Part shown: one piece after another, positions 54,412-62,808 of the stretch
Position numbering within the stretch: position 1 is the stretch's first letter
Layout of the letters: each line of letters opens with the position of its first letter
NCBI RefSeq assembly: GCF_003601985.1
Contig: NZ_QZXA01000002.1
Location: forward strand, 62,001-126,000
From: Mesorhizobium jarvisii
Lineage (GTDB): Bacteria; Pseudomonadota; Alphaproteobacteria; Rhizobiales; Rhizobiaceae
Length of the DNA: 64,000 nt
Direction of reading: 5' to 3'
Made by a program: the position numbers and the translations under genes
The notes under the pieces: model-generated
The model's input: only the letters and a program-made list of their open reading frames with translations
The model's database searches: none
What the model was told of the DNA's origin: nothing

Positions 54412-55134
54412 TCAGGCCGCGAACCGCAACCCACCATCGCAGGTCAGCACCTGGCCGGTCATGAAGCCGTTGGAGACGAGGAAGGCTATCGCCGAGGCGA
54501 CATCCTCGGCGCGGCCGATGCGGCCGACCGGCGTCTTGCCGGCATATTCAGCAAAGACCGCCTGCCGCTGGTCGTCGGCCAGAAAATCCCACCACGGCGT
54601 GTCGATGACGCCGGGCGCCACGACGTTGACGCGCAAGGGCTTCAGCTCGACCGCCAGGATCGGCGCCACGGTCAAGAGCATGCCGTTTATCGCGCCGATA
54701 CCCGCGATGCCGGGCATTGTGGCCTGAGCCGACACCGCAGATATGAAGGTCACCGATCCAGATCTGTTAAGCGTCGGCAATGCCGCCTGCAGGCAGGACA
54801 GTTGCGGCCGCACCTTCTCTTCGACGCCGCTGCCGATATCGGCAAGGTCAAGCGTCTCGAACGGGCCAAGGCCCTTGCCGCCGCTGGCCGCCAGGACGAG
54901 GTGGTCGAACGGGCCGAGGCGCTCGAAGAACTGGTGGACCTCATGCGGTTTCGACGCATCGAACGCAGCCTTGTCGGCGGCGCCGCCGAGGCTCTTCCAG
55001 GCGCTGATAAGCTTGTCCTGGTTGCGCCCTGTGATCGTCACCTTCATGCCCGGGCCGAGCAGTTTTCGCGCGGTCGCCAGGCCGATGCCGGACGAGCCGC
55101 CGATAATGACTGTGTGTTCCGTTCTGTCGCTCAT
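54412..55134 (-). CDS. SDR-family protein lacking the usual catalytic tyrosine and lysine
   Basis: The 240-residue Rossmann protein has the cofactor motif GGSSGIGLATA near the N-terminus and a LAASG strand. After the usual serine region (VTFISAVSAQ), the YxxxK position reads GIAGIGAING, with no tyrosine or lysine. Family members of this kind can be atypical reductases or have lost activity. Its ATG overlaps the stop of the upstream SDR (ATGA), so both are made from one message. Confidence 0.85.
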   Translation of the reverse strand: MSDRTEHTVIIGGSSGIGLATARKLLGPGMKVTITGRNQDKLISAWKSLGGAADKAAFDASKPHEVHQFFERLGPFDHLVLAASGGKGLGPFETLDLADIGSGVEEKVRPQLSCLQAALPTLNRSGSVTFISAVSAQATMPGIAGIGAINGMLLTVAPILAVELKPLRVNVVAPGVIDTPWWDFLADDQRQAVFAEYAGKTPVGRIGRAEDVASAIAFLVSNGFMTGQVLTCDGGLRFAA

Positions 55135-55970
55135 GAATTCAGGTCCTTCGATTTTGAGGAGGCCGGGCCGATAAGGTCGAGGCTCAGCTTTCGCAATTGT
55201 TGCCGTGCCCTGGCGTCGTAAGCCTGGGCATCGGCGCGGGCTTCGCGCAGTCCGTCGAAATAGAGGCCGCTGCGGCCTGCGAGCGCGGGTGAGGCGGCAA
55301 GGTTGACGATGGCTTCGGCGCCGGTCTCGACCGAACTCCATGGCGTTACGCCGGCCTGCCTGACCATGGTGGTGTTCATGTAGCTCGCCGGATGCAGCGC
55401 GTTGACGGTGACGCCGGTGCCTTTCAGTTGTTCCGCCAGATCGACGGTGAACAGGATTTGCGCCAGCTTGCTCTGGCAATAGGCGCGTACGCCGCTATAG
55501 CCGTGGGTGAGCATCACGTCGCCGAAATCGATCGCCTGCTGGCCGGCCGAGGCGACGTTAACGATGCGCGCCGGGGCGCTGGCCTTCAGCAGCGGCAGAA
55601 GCTCCGAGGTCAACAGGAAGCCGGCAAGATAGTTGACGGCGAAACGCAATTCGTAGCCATCGGCGCTGACCTGCCGCTTGGCGCCTGCCGTGCCGATGCC
55701 GGCATTGTTGATGAGGATATCGAGCCGGTTCGTTCGGGCACGTACCGCCTCGGCGAGGTGGCGAATTTCGGCCAGCGAAGCAAGGTCGGCGGCGAGGAAC
55801 TCGGCCTTGCCGCCGGCCGATTCGATCTCGGCGACCGTTGCCTTGCCGCGCGCCGCATCGCGGCCATGCACCAGCACCCGGGCGCCGTCGGCACCCAGCC
55901 TTTGCGCGACGACGCGGCCGACGCCGTCGGTCGAGCCGGTGATGAGGATTGTCTTGTCTTTCAGGTCCAT
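55131..55970 (-). CDS. SDR-family oxidoreductase
   Basis: The 279-residue short-chain dehydrogenase has TGSTDGVGRVVAQRLG (TGxxxGxG), NNAGIG, the serine in NVASAGQQ and an intact YCQSK catalytic pair. It resembles retinol dehydrogenase/WWOX-like bacterial SDRs. It overlaps the second SDR gene and is divergent from an MmyB-type regulator, the typical arrangement for an SDR controlled by that regulator. Substrate unknown. Confidence 0.88.
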   Translation of the reverse strand: MDLKDKTILITGSTDGVGRVVAQRLGADGARVLVHGRDAARGKATVAEIESAGGKAEFLAADLASLAEIRHLAEAVRARTNRLDILINNAGIGTAGAKRQVSADGYELRFAVNYLAGFLLTSELLPLLKASAPARIVNVASAGQQAIDFGDVMLTHGYSGVRAYCQSKLAQILFTVDLAEQLKGTGVTVNALHPASYMNTTMVRQAGVTPWSSVETGAEAIVNLAASPALAGRSGLYFDGLREARADAQAYDARARQQLRKLSLDLIGPASSKSKDLNS

Positions 55971-56074
55971 GTCCAGAGCCTCCTGTCTGCTGCTCTGAAG
56001 GCAAGATGGGACGTCTGGCCGATCTCAAACAGTTCAAACTTTATCCTGGTATCAATACTGCTATAGTACGCGTC

Positions 56075-56947
56075 ATGGATGCTCCGTCTCATTCCGCTGA
56101 AGACAGCCGCCGGCGCGAGCTTGGGGCTTTCCTGCGCTCGCGCCGCGAAAGGCTGACACCCTCGGCGACCGGCATCTCGACTGGTCTCAGGCGCCGCACG
56201 CCAGGCTTGCGCCGCGAAGAGGTGGCGATGATCGCCGGTGTCGGCACCACCTGGTACACTTGGTTGGAACAGGGCAGGGACGTGCGGCCTTCGGTGGAGG
56301 TGCTGACGGCGCTTAGCGGTGCGCTGCGCCTCGATGCCGTCGAGAAGCGGCACCTGTTCATCCTTGCCGGGCGTCAGCAGCCGGAGCGCCGCGTCGCCGC
56401 GCCGGAGAAGGCCGATGGTCCCTTGCTGCACATGTTGCAAAGCCTTGTCCTGCAACCCGCCTACGTCGTTGGTCGGCGCTGGGACGTACTCGCCTGGAAC
56501 AGTGCGGCCGTCGCGGTGTTCGGCGACTACGGCCTGCTGGAGGGTGACGCTCGCAACATCGTCCACATGGTGTTCACCAGCCCGCACCACCGCCGTCTGC
56601 TGGTCGACTGGGAAGAACTCGCCCGCGTGGTGCTCGCGTCGTTTCGCGCGGAAAGCGCCAAATATGTCGGTGATCCCGATTTCGACCGGCTGATCGCGCT
56701 GATGATGCGCTCGAGCCCCGAGTTCCGTGACTGGTGGCCTCTGCGGGACGTGGCGCGAAGACTGACGGGTGTGAAGCATGTGCGGCACCCCATTGCGGGT
56801 GCGATGACATTCGAGCACATGAGCCTGTCGATCGACGATGGTTCTGACATGAGGCTGATCGTCTACACGCCGCTCGCCGAGCAGAACTCGATCGTCAAGC
56901 TGCAGTCCTTGCTGGACGCGCTCCCCGCCGAGCGGCGTAGCGCCTGA
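56075..56947 (+). CDS. Helix-turn-helix regulator with MmyB-like ligand-binding domain
   Basis: The 290-residue protein has an N-terminal Xre-type helix-turn-helix (LGAFLRSRRERLTP, RTPGLRREEVAMIAGVGTTW, LEQGRDVRPSVEVL). A C-terminal MmyB-like PAS-related domain follows (VVGRRWDVLAWNSAAVAVFGDY, GAMTFEHMSLSIDDGSDMRL). Members commonly repress a divergent SDR gene, as here. ATG 56075 is chosen because the conserved domain begins just after it. The short intergenic region contains GTATCAATAC, a small palindrome that could be its site. Confidence 0.88.
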   Translation: MDAPSHSAEDSRRRELGAFLRSRRERLTPSATGISTGLRRRTPGLRREEVAMIAGVGTTWYTWLEQGRDVRPSVEVLTALSGALRLDAVEKRHLFILAGRQQPERRVAAPEKADGPLLHMLQSLVLQPAYVVGRRWDVLAWNSAAVAVFGDYGLLEGDARNIVHMVFTSPHHRRLLVDWEELARVVLASFRAESAKYVGDPDFDRLIALMMRSSPEFRDWWPLRDVARRLTGVKHVRHPIAGAMTFEHMSLSIDDGSDMRLIVYTPLAEQNSIVKLQSLLDALPAERRSA

Positions 56948-56962
56948 GCCGTCGTGGCGGGG

Positions 56963-57598
56963 TCAGCCCTTCGGCTTCAGCCCCTCAAGAAACAACTGCT
57001 CCAGGAACCTTGCCGCGTCCTCGAAGCGGCCGTCGCCGCCACGGTTCGGCCCGAGCACGGCGCGCACCTGGACGTCGAAATCGGCGTAGTGCTGCGTCGT
57101 TGCCCAGATCGAGAAGATCAGGTGCCAGGGATCGGTCTTCGCGATCTTGCCGGCGCGCATCCAACCCTTGATGACGGCGGCTTTCTCATCGACCAGCGTT
57201 TTCAACTCGCCCGCCAGCAGCGGCATGATGCGCGGCGCGCCTTGCAGGATTTCGTTGGCGAACAGCCGGCTCTCGCGCGGGAAATCGCGCGCCATTTCGA
57301 GCTTGCGCCTTATGTAGCTCCTGAGTTCGGTCATCGGATCGCCGATGTCGTCGAGCTCGCGCAGCGGCGCCAGCCAGGTATCCAGCAGGCGCTGCATCAA
57401 CGTCTCGTGAATGTCCTCCTTGCGGCGGAAGTAATAGAGCAGGTTGGGCTTCGACATGCCGGCCGCTTCGGCGATCTGGTCGATGGTCGAGCCGCGGAAG
57501 CCATGGGTGGAGAACACTTCGAGCGCGGCCTCCAGGATGAGTTCGCGCTTTTCCTGCTGGATGCGCGTGCGGCGAGGGGCTTCCGTGCCGGTGTTCAC
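56963..57598 (-). CDS. rutR: TetR-family regulator RutR
   Basis: The 211-residue protein is strongly RutR-like along its length. The recognition region is GFRGSTIDQIAEAAGMSKPNLLYYFRRKEDI. The effector domain has DTWLAPLREL, RLFANEILQGAPRIM, LVDEKAAVIKGWMRAGKI and FSIWATTQHYADFDVQV. It starts with GTG. RutR senses uracil and thymine and controls pyrimidine use. It is divergent from the pathway aminotransferase, with a RutR-like box in between, so control of both pyrimidine blocks is likely. Confidence 0.93.
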   Translation of the reverse strand: MNTGTEAPRRTRIQQEKRELILEAALEVFSTHGFRGSTIDQIAEAAGMSKPNLLYYFRRKEDIHETLMQRLLDTWLAPLRELDDIGDPMTELRSYIRRKLEMARDFPRESRLFANEILQGAPRIMPLLAGELKTLVDEKAAVIKGWMRAGKIAKTDPWHLIFSIWATTQHYADFDVQVRAVLGPNRGGDGRFEDAARFLEQLFLEGLKPKG

Positions 57599-57641
57599 CG
57601 TTGCGAACCCTCATGTTGCCAAATCTCGCATTCAAGGTCAT

Positions 57642-57662
57642 CTGGACCAATTCTCTGGACCA
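57642..57662. promoter_or_regulatory. Direct repeat CTGGACCA upstream of rutR
   Basis: CTGGACCA occurs at 57642-57649 and again at 57655-57662, 44 to 64 bases upstream of the rutR start. It resembles the TTGACCA half-site and may be an autoregulatory element. Confidence 0.45.
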
Positions 57663-57746
57663 GTTTTTCCCTAGGCTGTGGAACGCACTTCAGGAGCCGC
57701 ATTTCCGCTAGTAATCCCTTGACCGCCGACAGGGCGGTGCTAACGT

Positions 57747-57762
57747 TTGTCCAATCGGTCAA
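57747..57762. promoter_or_regulatory. RutR-like box upstream of aminotransferase gene
   Basis: TTGTCCAATCGGTCAA matches the RutR consensus TTGACCAnnTGGTCAA at 12 of 14 defined positions. It lies in the divergent region between rutR and the aminotransferase gene, 79 bases before the latter's start. Confidence 0.75.
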
Positions 57763-57840
57763 AAATTTGCGTAGCATGAAAATGGCGCAAGGACCAAGCG
57801 TTGGACGCACCGAAACAGGTTACAAGGGGAAGTCTTGGTC

Positions 57841-59169
57841 ATGTCCAACCGGCTGAAAGTCACGCCGAACGATCTCAGTGCATTCTGGATGCCGTTCACG
57901 GCAAACCGGCAGTTCAAGCAGGCGCCACGCATGTTCGTGTCCGCCAAGGACATGCATTACACGACCAGCGATGGCCGCAAGGTGCTCGACGGCACCGCCG
58001 GTCTGTGGTGCGTCAATGCTGGCCACTGCCGGCCGAAGATCACCGAGGCGATCCAGCACCAGGCCGCCGAACTCGATTACGCGCCAGCCTTCCAGATGGG
58101 TCATCCGATCGTGTTCGAGCTGGCCAACCGCCTGGCCGACATCGCGCCCAAGGGCATGGACCATGTCTTCTTCACCAATTCCGGTTCGGAATCGGTCGAA
58201 ACGGCGCTGAAGATGGCGATTGCCTATCACCGCATGAAGGGCGAGGGCGCGCGTACCCGTCTCATCGGCCGCGAGCGCGGCTATCACGGCGTCAATTTCG
58301 GCGGCATCTCGGTCGGCGGGATCGTCTCCAACCGCAAGATGTTCGGCACGCTGCTCGGCGGCGTCGACCACATGCCGCACACGCATCTGCCGGAAAAGAA
58401 CGCCTTCTCGAAGGGCGTGCCGGAATATGGCGCGGAGCTCGCCAACGAACTGGAGCGCATCGTTGCCCTGCATGACGCCTCGACCATCGCCGCCGTCATC
58501 GTCGAGCCGGTCGCCGGCTCCACCGGCGTCATCCTGCCGCCCAAGGGCTATCTGCAGAAGCTGCGCGAAATCTGCACCAAGCACGGCATCCTTTTGATCT
58601 TCGACGAGGTCATCACCGGTTTCGGCCGTCTCGGCGCGCCGTTCGCGGCCGACTATTTCGGCGTCACGCCCGACATCATGACCACCGCCAAGGGCGTCTC
58701 CAACGGCGTCATCCCGATGGGCGCGGTGTTCGTGAAGAAGGAAATCCACGACGCCTTCATGACCGGCCCCGAGCACATGATCGAGTTCTTCCACGGCTAC
58801 ACCTATTCGGGCAATCCGATTGCCTGCGCCGCGGCCCTGGGTACGCTCGACACCTACAAGGAAGAGGGCCTGCTCACCCGTGGTGAAGAACTGGCGCCCT
58901 ATTGGGAAGACGCGCTGCACTCGCTGAAGGGCGAGCCGCATGTCATCGACATCAGGAACATCGGCCTGATCGGCGCGATCGAGCTGGCGCCGATCGCCGG
59001 CAGCCCGACCAAGCGTGCCTTCTCGGCCTTCGTCAAGGCGTTCGAGCGCGGCGCGCTGATCCGCACCACCGGCGACATCATCGCGCTGTCGCCGCCGCTG
59101 ATCATCACCAAGGGCCAGATCAACGAACTGATCGACCATGTGCGTGAAGTGCTGAGGTCGATCGACTAA
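57841..59169 (+). CDS. Beta-alanine-pyruvate-type class III aminotransferase
   Basis: The 442-residue PLP enzyme has GTAGLWCVNAGHCRPKI, TNSGSESVETALKMA (cofactor phosphate loop), LIFDEVITGFGR and TTAKGVSNGVIPMGAVF with the PLP lysine K284. It closely fits omega-amino acid-pyruvate transaminases. In the pyrimidine route it would convert beta-alanine or 3-aminoisobutyrate to the semialdehyde. It is adjacent to RutR and upstream of the two hydrolases of the same route. AGGGGAAG precedes the ATG. Confidence 0.92.
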   Translation: MSNRLKVTPNDLSAFWMPFTANRQFKQAPRMFVSAKDMHYTTSDGRKVLDGTAGLWCVNAGHCRPKITEAIQHQAAELDYAPAFQMGHPIVFELANRLADIAPKGMDHVFFTNSGSESVETALKMAIAYHRMKGEGARTRLIGRERGYHGVNFGGISVGGIVSNRKMFGTLLGGVDHMPHTHLPEKNAFSKGVPEYGAELANELERIVALHDASTIAAVIVEPVAGSTGVILPPKGYLQKLREICTKHGILLIFDEVITGFGRLGAPFAADYFGVTPDIMTTAKGVSNGVIPMGAVFVKKEIHDAFMTGPEHMIEFFHGYTYSGNPIACAAALGTLDTYKEEGLLTRGEELAPYWEDALHSLKGEPHVIDIRNIGLIGAIELAPIAGSPTKRAFSAFVKAFERGALIRTTGDIIALSPPLIITKGQINELIDHVREVLRSID

Positions 59170-59181
59170 ACTTGCTTTTAC

Positions 59182-59217
59182 CTGGGCGGGTGGCGATGGG
59201 AACCGCCACCCGCCCAG
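59182..59217 (+). repeat. Perfect 14-bp hairpin between aminotransferase and ureidopropionase genes
   Basis: CTGGGCGGGTGGCG and CGCCACCCGCCCAG enclose an 8-base loop. The stem is GC-rich with no T tract. It lies in the 71-base gap inside the catabolic operon, so it more likely stabilises or processes the mRNA than terminates it. Confidence 0.7.
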
Positions 59218-59240
59218 ATCTTGAAATGGAAGGACTTTGA

Positions 59241-60491
59241 ATGGCCGCACCCGGCGAGAATCTGCGAATCAATTCAGACCGTTTGTGGGATTCGATAATG
59301 GAGATGGCGAAGATCGGCCCCGGCATTGCCGGCGGCAACAATCGCCAGACCGTGACCGACGAGGACGGCGAGGGCCGGCATCTGTTCAAGCGCTGGTGCG
59401 ATGCCGCCGGGCTCGAAATGGGTGTCGACGAGATGGGCACGATGTTTGCCCGCCGCGAAGGCACCGACCCCAGCCTGCCACCGGTTTACGTCGGCAGCCA
59501 TCTCGATACGCAGCCGACCGGCGGCAAATATGATGGCGTGCTCGGCGTGCTTGGCGGCCTGGAGATCGTGCGCTCGCTCAACGATCTCGGCATCAAGACC
59601 AAACATCCGATCGTCGTCACCAACTGGACCAACGAGGAAGGCGCGCGCTTCGCACCGGCGATGATGGCGTCGGGCGTGTTCGCCGGTGTGCTCGACCAGG
59701 CCGACGTCTATGGGCACACGGACAAGAACGGCAAGAAATTCGGCGAGGAGCTGGAGCGCATCGGCTGGAAGGGCACCGAGAAGGTCGGCGATCGCAAGAT
59801 CCACGCCTTCTTCGAACTGCATATCGAGCAGGGGCCGATCCTCGAGGACGAGGACATCGACATCGGCGTCGTCACCCATGGCCAGGGCCTGAAATGGCTG
59901 CAGGTGACGCTGACCGGCAAGGAAGCCCATACCGGCTCGACGCCGATGCCCAAGCGCCGCAATGCCGGGCTCGGCATGGCCCGCGTGATCGAGCTGGTGC
60001 ACGAGATCGCCATGGACTACCAGCCCGACGCCGTCGGGGCGGTTGGCCATATGGAAGCCTATCCCAATTCGCGCAACATCATCGCCGGCCGCACCGTCTT
60101 CACCATAGACATCCGCTCGCCCGAGAAGGAAGTGCTCGACGCCATGGATGCGCGCGTCCGCGAAGGCATCGACACGATCTGCGAGGCGCTCGACATCCAG
60201 TACAAGGTTGAGCAAGTCGGCCATTTCGATCCCGTCACCTTTGATGCCGGCTGCGTCAAGGCCATCCGCGACGCCGCCGACCGGCTTGGCTATACGCACC
60301 GCAACATCGTCTCGGGCGCCGGCCACGACGCCTGCTGGATCAACCGCGTCGCGCCGACCGCAATGGTTATGTGTCCTTGTGTCGATGGGTTGAGCCACAA
60401 CGAAGCCGAGGAGATCACCAAGGAATGGGCAGGCGCCGGCGCCGACGTGCTGTTCCACGCGGTGGTGGAGACCGCCGTCATCGTGGAGTGA
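59241..60491 (+). CDS. pydC: Beta-ureidopropionase/N-carbamoyl amino acid amidohydrolase (M20 family)
   Basis: The 416-residue binuclear zinc hydrolase of the M20/hydantoinase-carbamoylase type has GSHLDTQPTGGKYDG (first metal ligands) and NWTNEEGARF (catalytic glutamate region). ELHIEQGPILED and the AHTGSTPM dimerisation-domain motif follow. It releases ammonia and CO2 from N-carbamoyl-beta-alanine to give beta-alanine. It sits between the aminotransferase and dihydropyrimidinase genes. Allantoate amidohydrolase is the main alternative, but the neighbours favour pyrimidine catabolism. Confidence 0.9.
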   Translation: MAAPGENLRINSDRLWDSIMEMAKIGPGIAGGNNRQTVTDEDGEGRHLFKRWCDAAGLEMGVDEMGTMFARREGTDPSLPPVYVGSHLDTQPTGGKYDGVLGVLGGLEIVRSLNDLGIKTKHPIVVTNWTNEEGARFAPAMMASGVFAGVLDQADVYGHTDKNGKKFGEELERIGWKGTEKVGDRKIHAFFELHIEQGPILEDEDIDIGVVTHGQGLKWLQVTLTGKEAHTGSTPMPKRRNAGLGMARVIELVHEIAMDYQPDAVGAVGHMEAYPNSRNIIAGRTVFTIDIRSPEKEVLDAMDARVREGIDTICEALDIQYKVEQVGHFDPVTFDAGCVKAIRDAADRLGYTHRNIVSGAGHDACWINRVAPTAMVMCPCVDGLSHNEAEEITKEWAGAGADVLFHAVVETAVIVE

Positions 60492-60556
60492 ACTTAGCCA
60501 TCTAGATTCCAAACGACGCTCGCAAAGAAGCGCGAAGAGAACAAGGGAACAAGACA

Positions 60557-62008
60557 ATGACCAAAGTCATCAAGAACGGCACCGTCGTCACCGCCGACCG
60601 CAGCTGGAAGGCCGACGTGCTGTTCAGCCACGGCAAGATCGTCGCCATCGGTTCGGACCTGCATGGCGACCATGAGTATGACGCCACCGGTTGCTATGTC
60701 ATGCCGGGCGGCATCGACCCGCACACGCATCTCGAAATGCCGTTCATGGGCACCTATTCGGCCGACGATTTCGAATCCGGCACGCGGGCCGCCCTTGCCG
60801 GCGGCACGACGATGGTGGTCGATTTCTGCCTGCCGGCGCCGCAGCAGTCGCTGCTGGAGGCCCTGCAGATGTGGGACAACAAGACCTCCAAGGCTGCCTG
60901 CGACTATTCCTTCCACATGGCCATCACCTGGTGGGGCAAGCAGGTGTTCGACGAGATGGCGACCGTCGTCGACAAAGGCATCACCTCGTTCAAGCACTTC
61001 ATGGCCTACAAGGGCGCGCTGATGGTGGATGACGACGAGATGTATGCGTCGTTCCAGCGCTGCGCCGACCTTGGCGCGCTGCCGCTGGTGCATGCCGAGA
61101 ATGGCGACGTGGTCGCGGCCCTGTCGCAGAAGCTGCTGGCCGCGGGCAACAACGGTCCGGAAGGTCACGCCTATTCGCGACCGCCCGAAGTGGAGGGCGA
61201 GGCGACCAATCGCGCCATCATGATTGCTGACATGGCCGGCGTGCCGCTCTATGTCGTGCATGTCTCCTGCGAGCAGGCGCATGAGGCCATTCGGCGGGCG
61301 CGGCAGAAAGGCATGCGGGTGTTCGGCGAACCGCTGGTCCAGCATCTGACGCTGGACGAGACGGAGTATTTCAACAAGGACTGGGACCATGCGGCGCGCC
61401 GCGTGATGAGCCCGCCCTTCCGCAGCAAATTGCACCAGGATTCGCTGTGGGCCGGCCTGCAGGCTGGGTCGCTGCAGGTGGTGGCGACCGACCACTGCGC
61501 CTTCACCACCAAGCAGAAGCGCTTCGGCGTCGGCGATTTCACCAAGATCCCCAACGGCACAGGCGGCCTCGAGGACCGTCTGCCCGTGCTGTGGACCAAG
61601 GGCGTCAACACCGGGCGGCTGACGATGAACGAGTTCGTCGCGGTGACCTCGACCAACATCGCCAAGATCCTCAACATGTATCCGAAGAAGGGCGCTATCG
61701 TCGAAGGCGCCGACGCCGACATCATCGTCTGGGATCCGAAGCGCAAGAAAACCATCACCTCGAAGAACCAGCAGTCGGTGATCGACTACAACGTCTTCGA
61801 AGGCGTCGAGGTGACCGGCCTGCCGCGCTTCGTGTTCTCGCGCGGCGAATTGTCGATTGAGGAGGCCGAGGTGAAGGCAAAGCTCGGCCACGGCCAATTC
61901 GTCGGCCGCGAGCCGAACGCCGCGGTCAACCGGGCGCTGTCGACGTGGAAAGAGATCACCGCGCCGCGCAAGGTGGAGCGCACAGGCATCCCGGCGACGG
62001 GAGTTTAG
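60557..62008 (+). CDS. pydB: Dihydropyrimidinase
   Basis: The 483-residue amidohydrolase has metal ligands His56 and His58 in GGIDPHTHLEMP. The carbamylated lysine Lys152 lies in FKHFMAYKG. HAENGD, YVVHVSCEQA and VATDHCAF supply further ligands and the catalytic aspartate. It opens dihydrouracil or dihydrothymine to the N-carbamoyl amino acid, the second step of the reductive pathway, linking PreTA with the ureidopropionase encoded upstream. Length and motif order are typical of bacterial dihydropyrimidinases/D-hydantoinases. Confidence 0.93.
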   Translation: MTKVIKNGTVVTADRSWKADVLFSHGKIVAIGSDLHGDHEYDATGCYVMPGGIDPHTHLEMPFMGTYSADDFESGTRAALAGGTTMVVDFCLPAPQQSLLEALQMWDNKTSKAACDYSFHMAITWWGKQVFDEMATVVDKGITSFKHFMAYKGALMVDDDEMYASFQRCADLGALPLVHAENGDVVAALSQKLLAAGNNGPEGHAYSRPPEVEGEATNRAIMIADMAGVPLYVVHVSCEQAHEAIRRARQKGMRVFGEPLVQHLTLDETEYFNKDWDHAARRVMSPPFRSKLHQDSLWAGLQAGSLQVVATDHCAFTTKQKRFGVGDFTKIPNGTGGLEDRLPVLWTKGVNTGRLTMNEFVAVTSTNIAKILNMYPKKGAIVEGADADIIVWDPKRKKTITSKNQQSVIDYNVFEGVEVTGLPRFVFSRGELSIEEAEVKAKLGHGQFVGREPNAAVNRALSTWKEITAPRKVERTGIPATGV

Positions 62009-62010
62009 GC

Positions 62011-62382
62011 TTGGCGCGTTCGGCCGCGCTCATCTCGATGGTCTTGGCGGCAGTTGCCGGTGGCCCGGCGACCGCGGCTGGCGTGCTGGCAGGCTCCTGG
62101 GGCAATGATGTCGGCTGTGCCGGCATCAAGGCCGGTTATCAGAACAGTGATGCCTACATCCTGCTGACTGCGGAAGGCATCGAGACCTATGGCAGCGGTT
62201 GCCGGTTCGAGCAGCAATTGACCCCAATGCCGGGTCCGCAATCGCTGCGCGCTACCTGTTCCGCCGAAGGCGAGGCGGGAACGACTAGCGAAACAGTTGT
62301 GGTCACCAACAAGGGTGCGGATGGTTTCTTCGTCACCATTCCCGGCCTTGAGGAACTGGGGCCGCTGCAATCATGTTCGTGA
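62011..62382 (+). CDS. Small secreted four-cysteine protein (paralogue A)
   Basis: The 123-residue protein starts at TTG two bases after the dihydropyrimidinase stop, with GGGAG six bases before it. A signal peptide ends near ATAAG. The mature part has cysteines at 36, 64, 83 and 122, with the patterns GNDVGC, YGSGCRF, ATCSAEGE and LQSC. Cysteine spacing 28-19-39 nearly matches that of the next gene (28-19-41), so the two arose by duplication. Function unknown; probably periplasmic with two disulfides. Confidence 0.75.
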   Translation: MARSAALISMVLAAVAGGPATAAGVLAGSWGNDVGCAGIKAGYQNSDAYILLTAEGIETYGSGCRFEQQLTPMPGPQSLRATCSAEGEAGTTSETVVVTNKGADGFFVTIPGLEELGPLQSCS

Positions 62383-62407
62383 TGTTGTGAGCATTGGGAG
62401 TTGGGGG

Positions 62408-62791
62408 ATGAGCATGCGCGGTTTCGGTTTGTCTGTTGCGATGACGCTTGTGCTGGCGGCGGGACAGGCTTCCGCGGCAAGCATTGATCTGTCGAAACCC
62501 TATGGCGACAAATATGGCTGCATCAACCGCAACGGCCAGGAAGTCGCCGCCGATCAGATGCTGCTTTTGACCGACAAGGAATTGATTACCGCCGCCAGCG
62601 CCTGCACGTTCACGAAGACGCAAGCGCAGGCTGACGGATCGCTGGTGGTCACGGCGACATGTGAGGCGGAAGGCGAAGAGGGACAGGCGCCGACCAATTT
62701 CACCATCAAGCGCAGTGCCAAGAACGGCAAGAAGCTGACGATCGCCGATGCGGACGGCAATGTGATGGGGGAAGTCTCGCGGTGCAAATGA
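62408..62791 (+). CDS. Small secreted four-cysteine protein (paralogue B)
   Basis: The 127-residue protein has a signal peptide (LSVAMTLVLAAGQASA). Cysteines at 38, 66, 85 and 126 sit in KYGCINRNG, SACTFTK, TATCEAEGEEG and VSRC. It is paralogous to the preceding gene in cysteine spacing and motif order. It converges on a cupin gene with 17 bases between stops. No known family recognised. Confidence 0.8.
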   Translation: MSMRGFGLSVAMTLVLAAGQASAASIDLSKPYGDKYGCINRNGQEVAADQMLLLTDKELITAASACTFTKTQAQADGSLVVTATCEAEGEEGQAPTNFTIKRSAKNGKKLTIADADGNVMGEVSRCK

Positions 62792-62808
62792 CGGCGATCC
62801 CGTCGACC

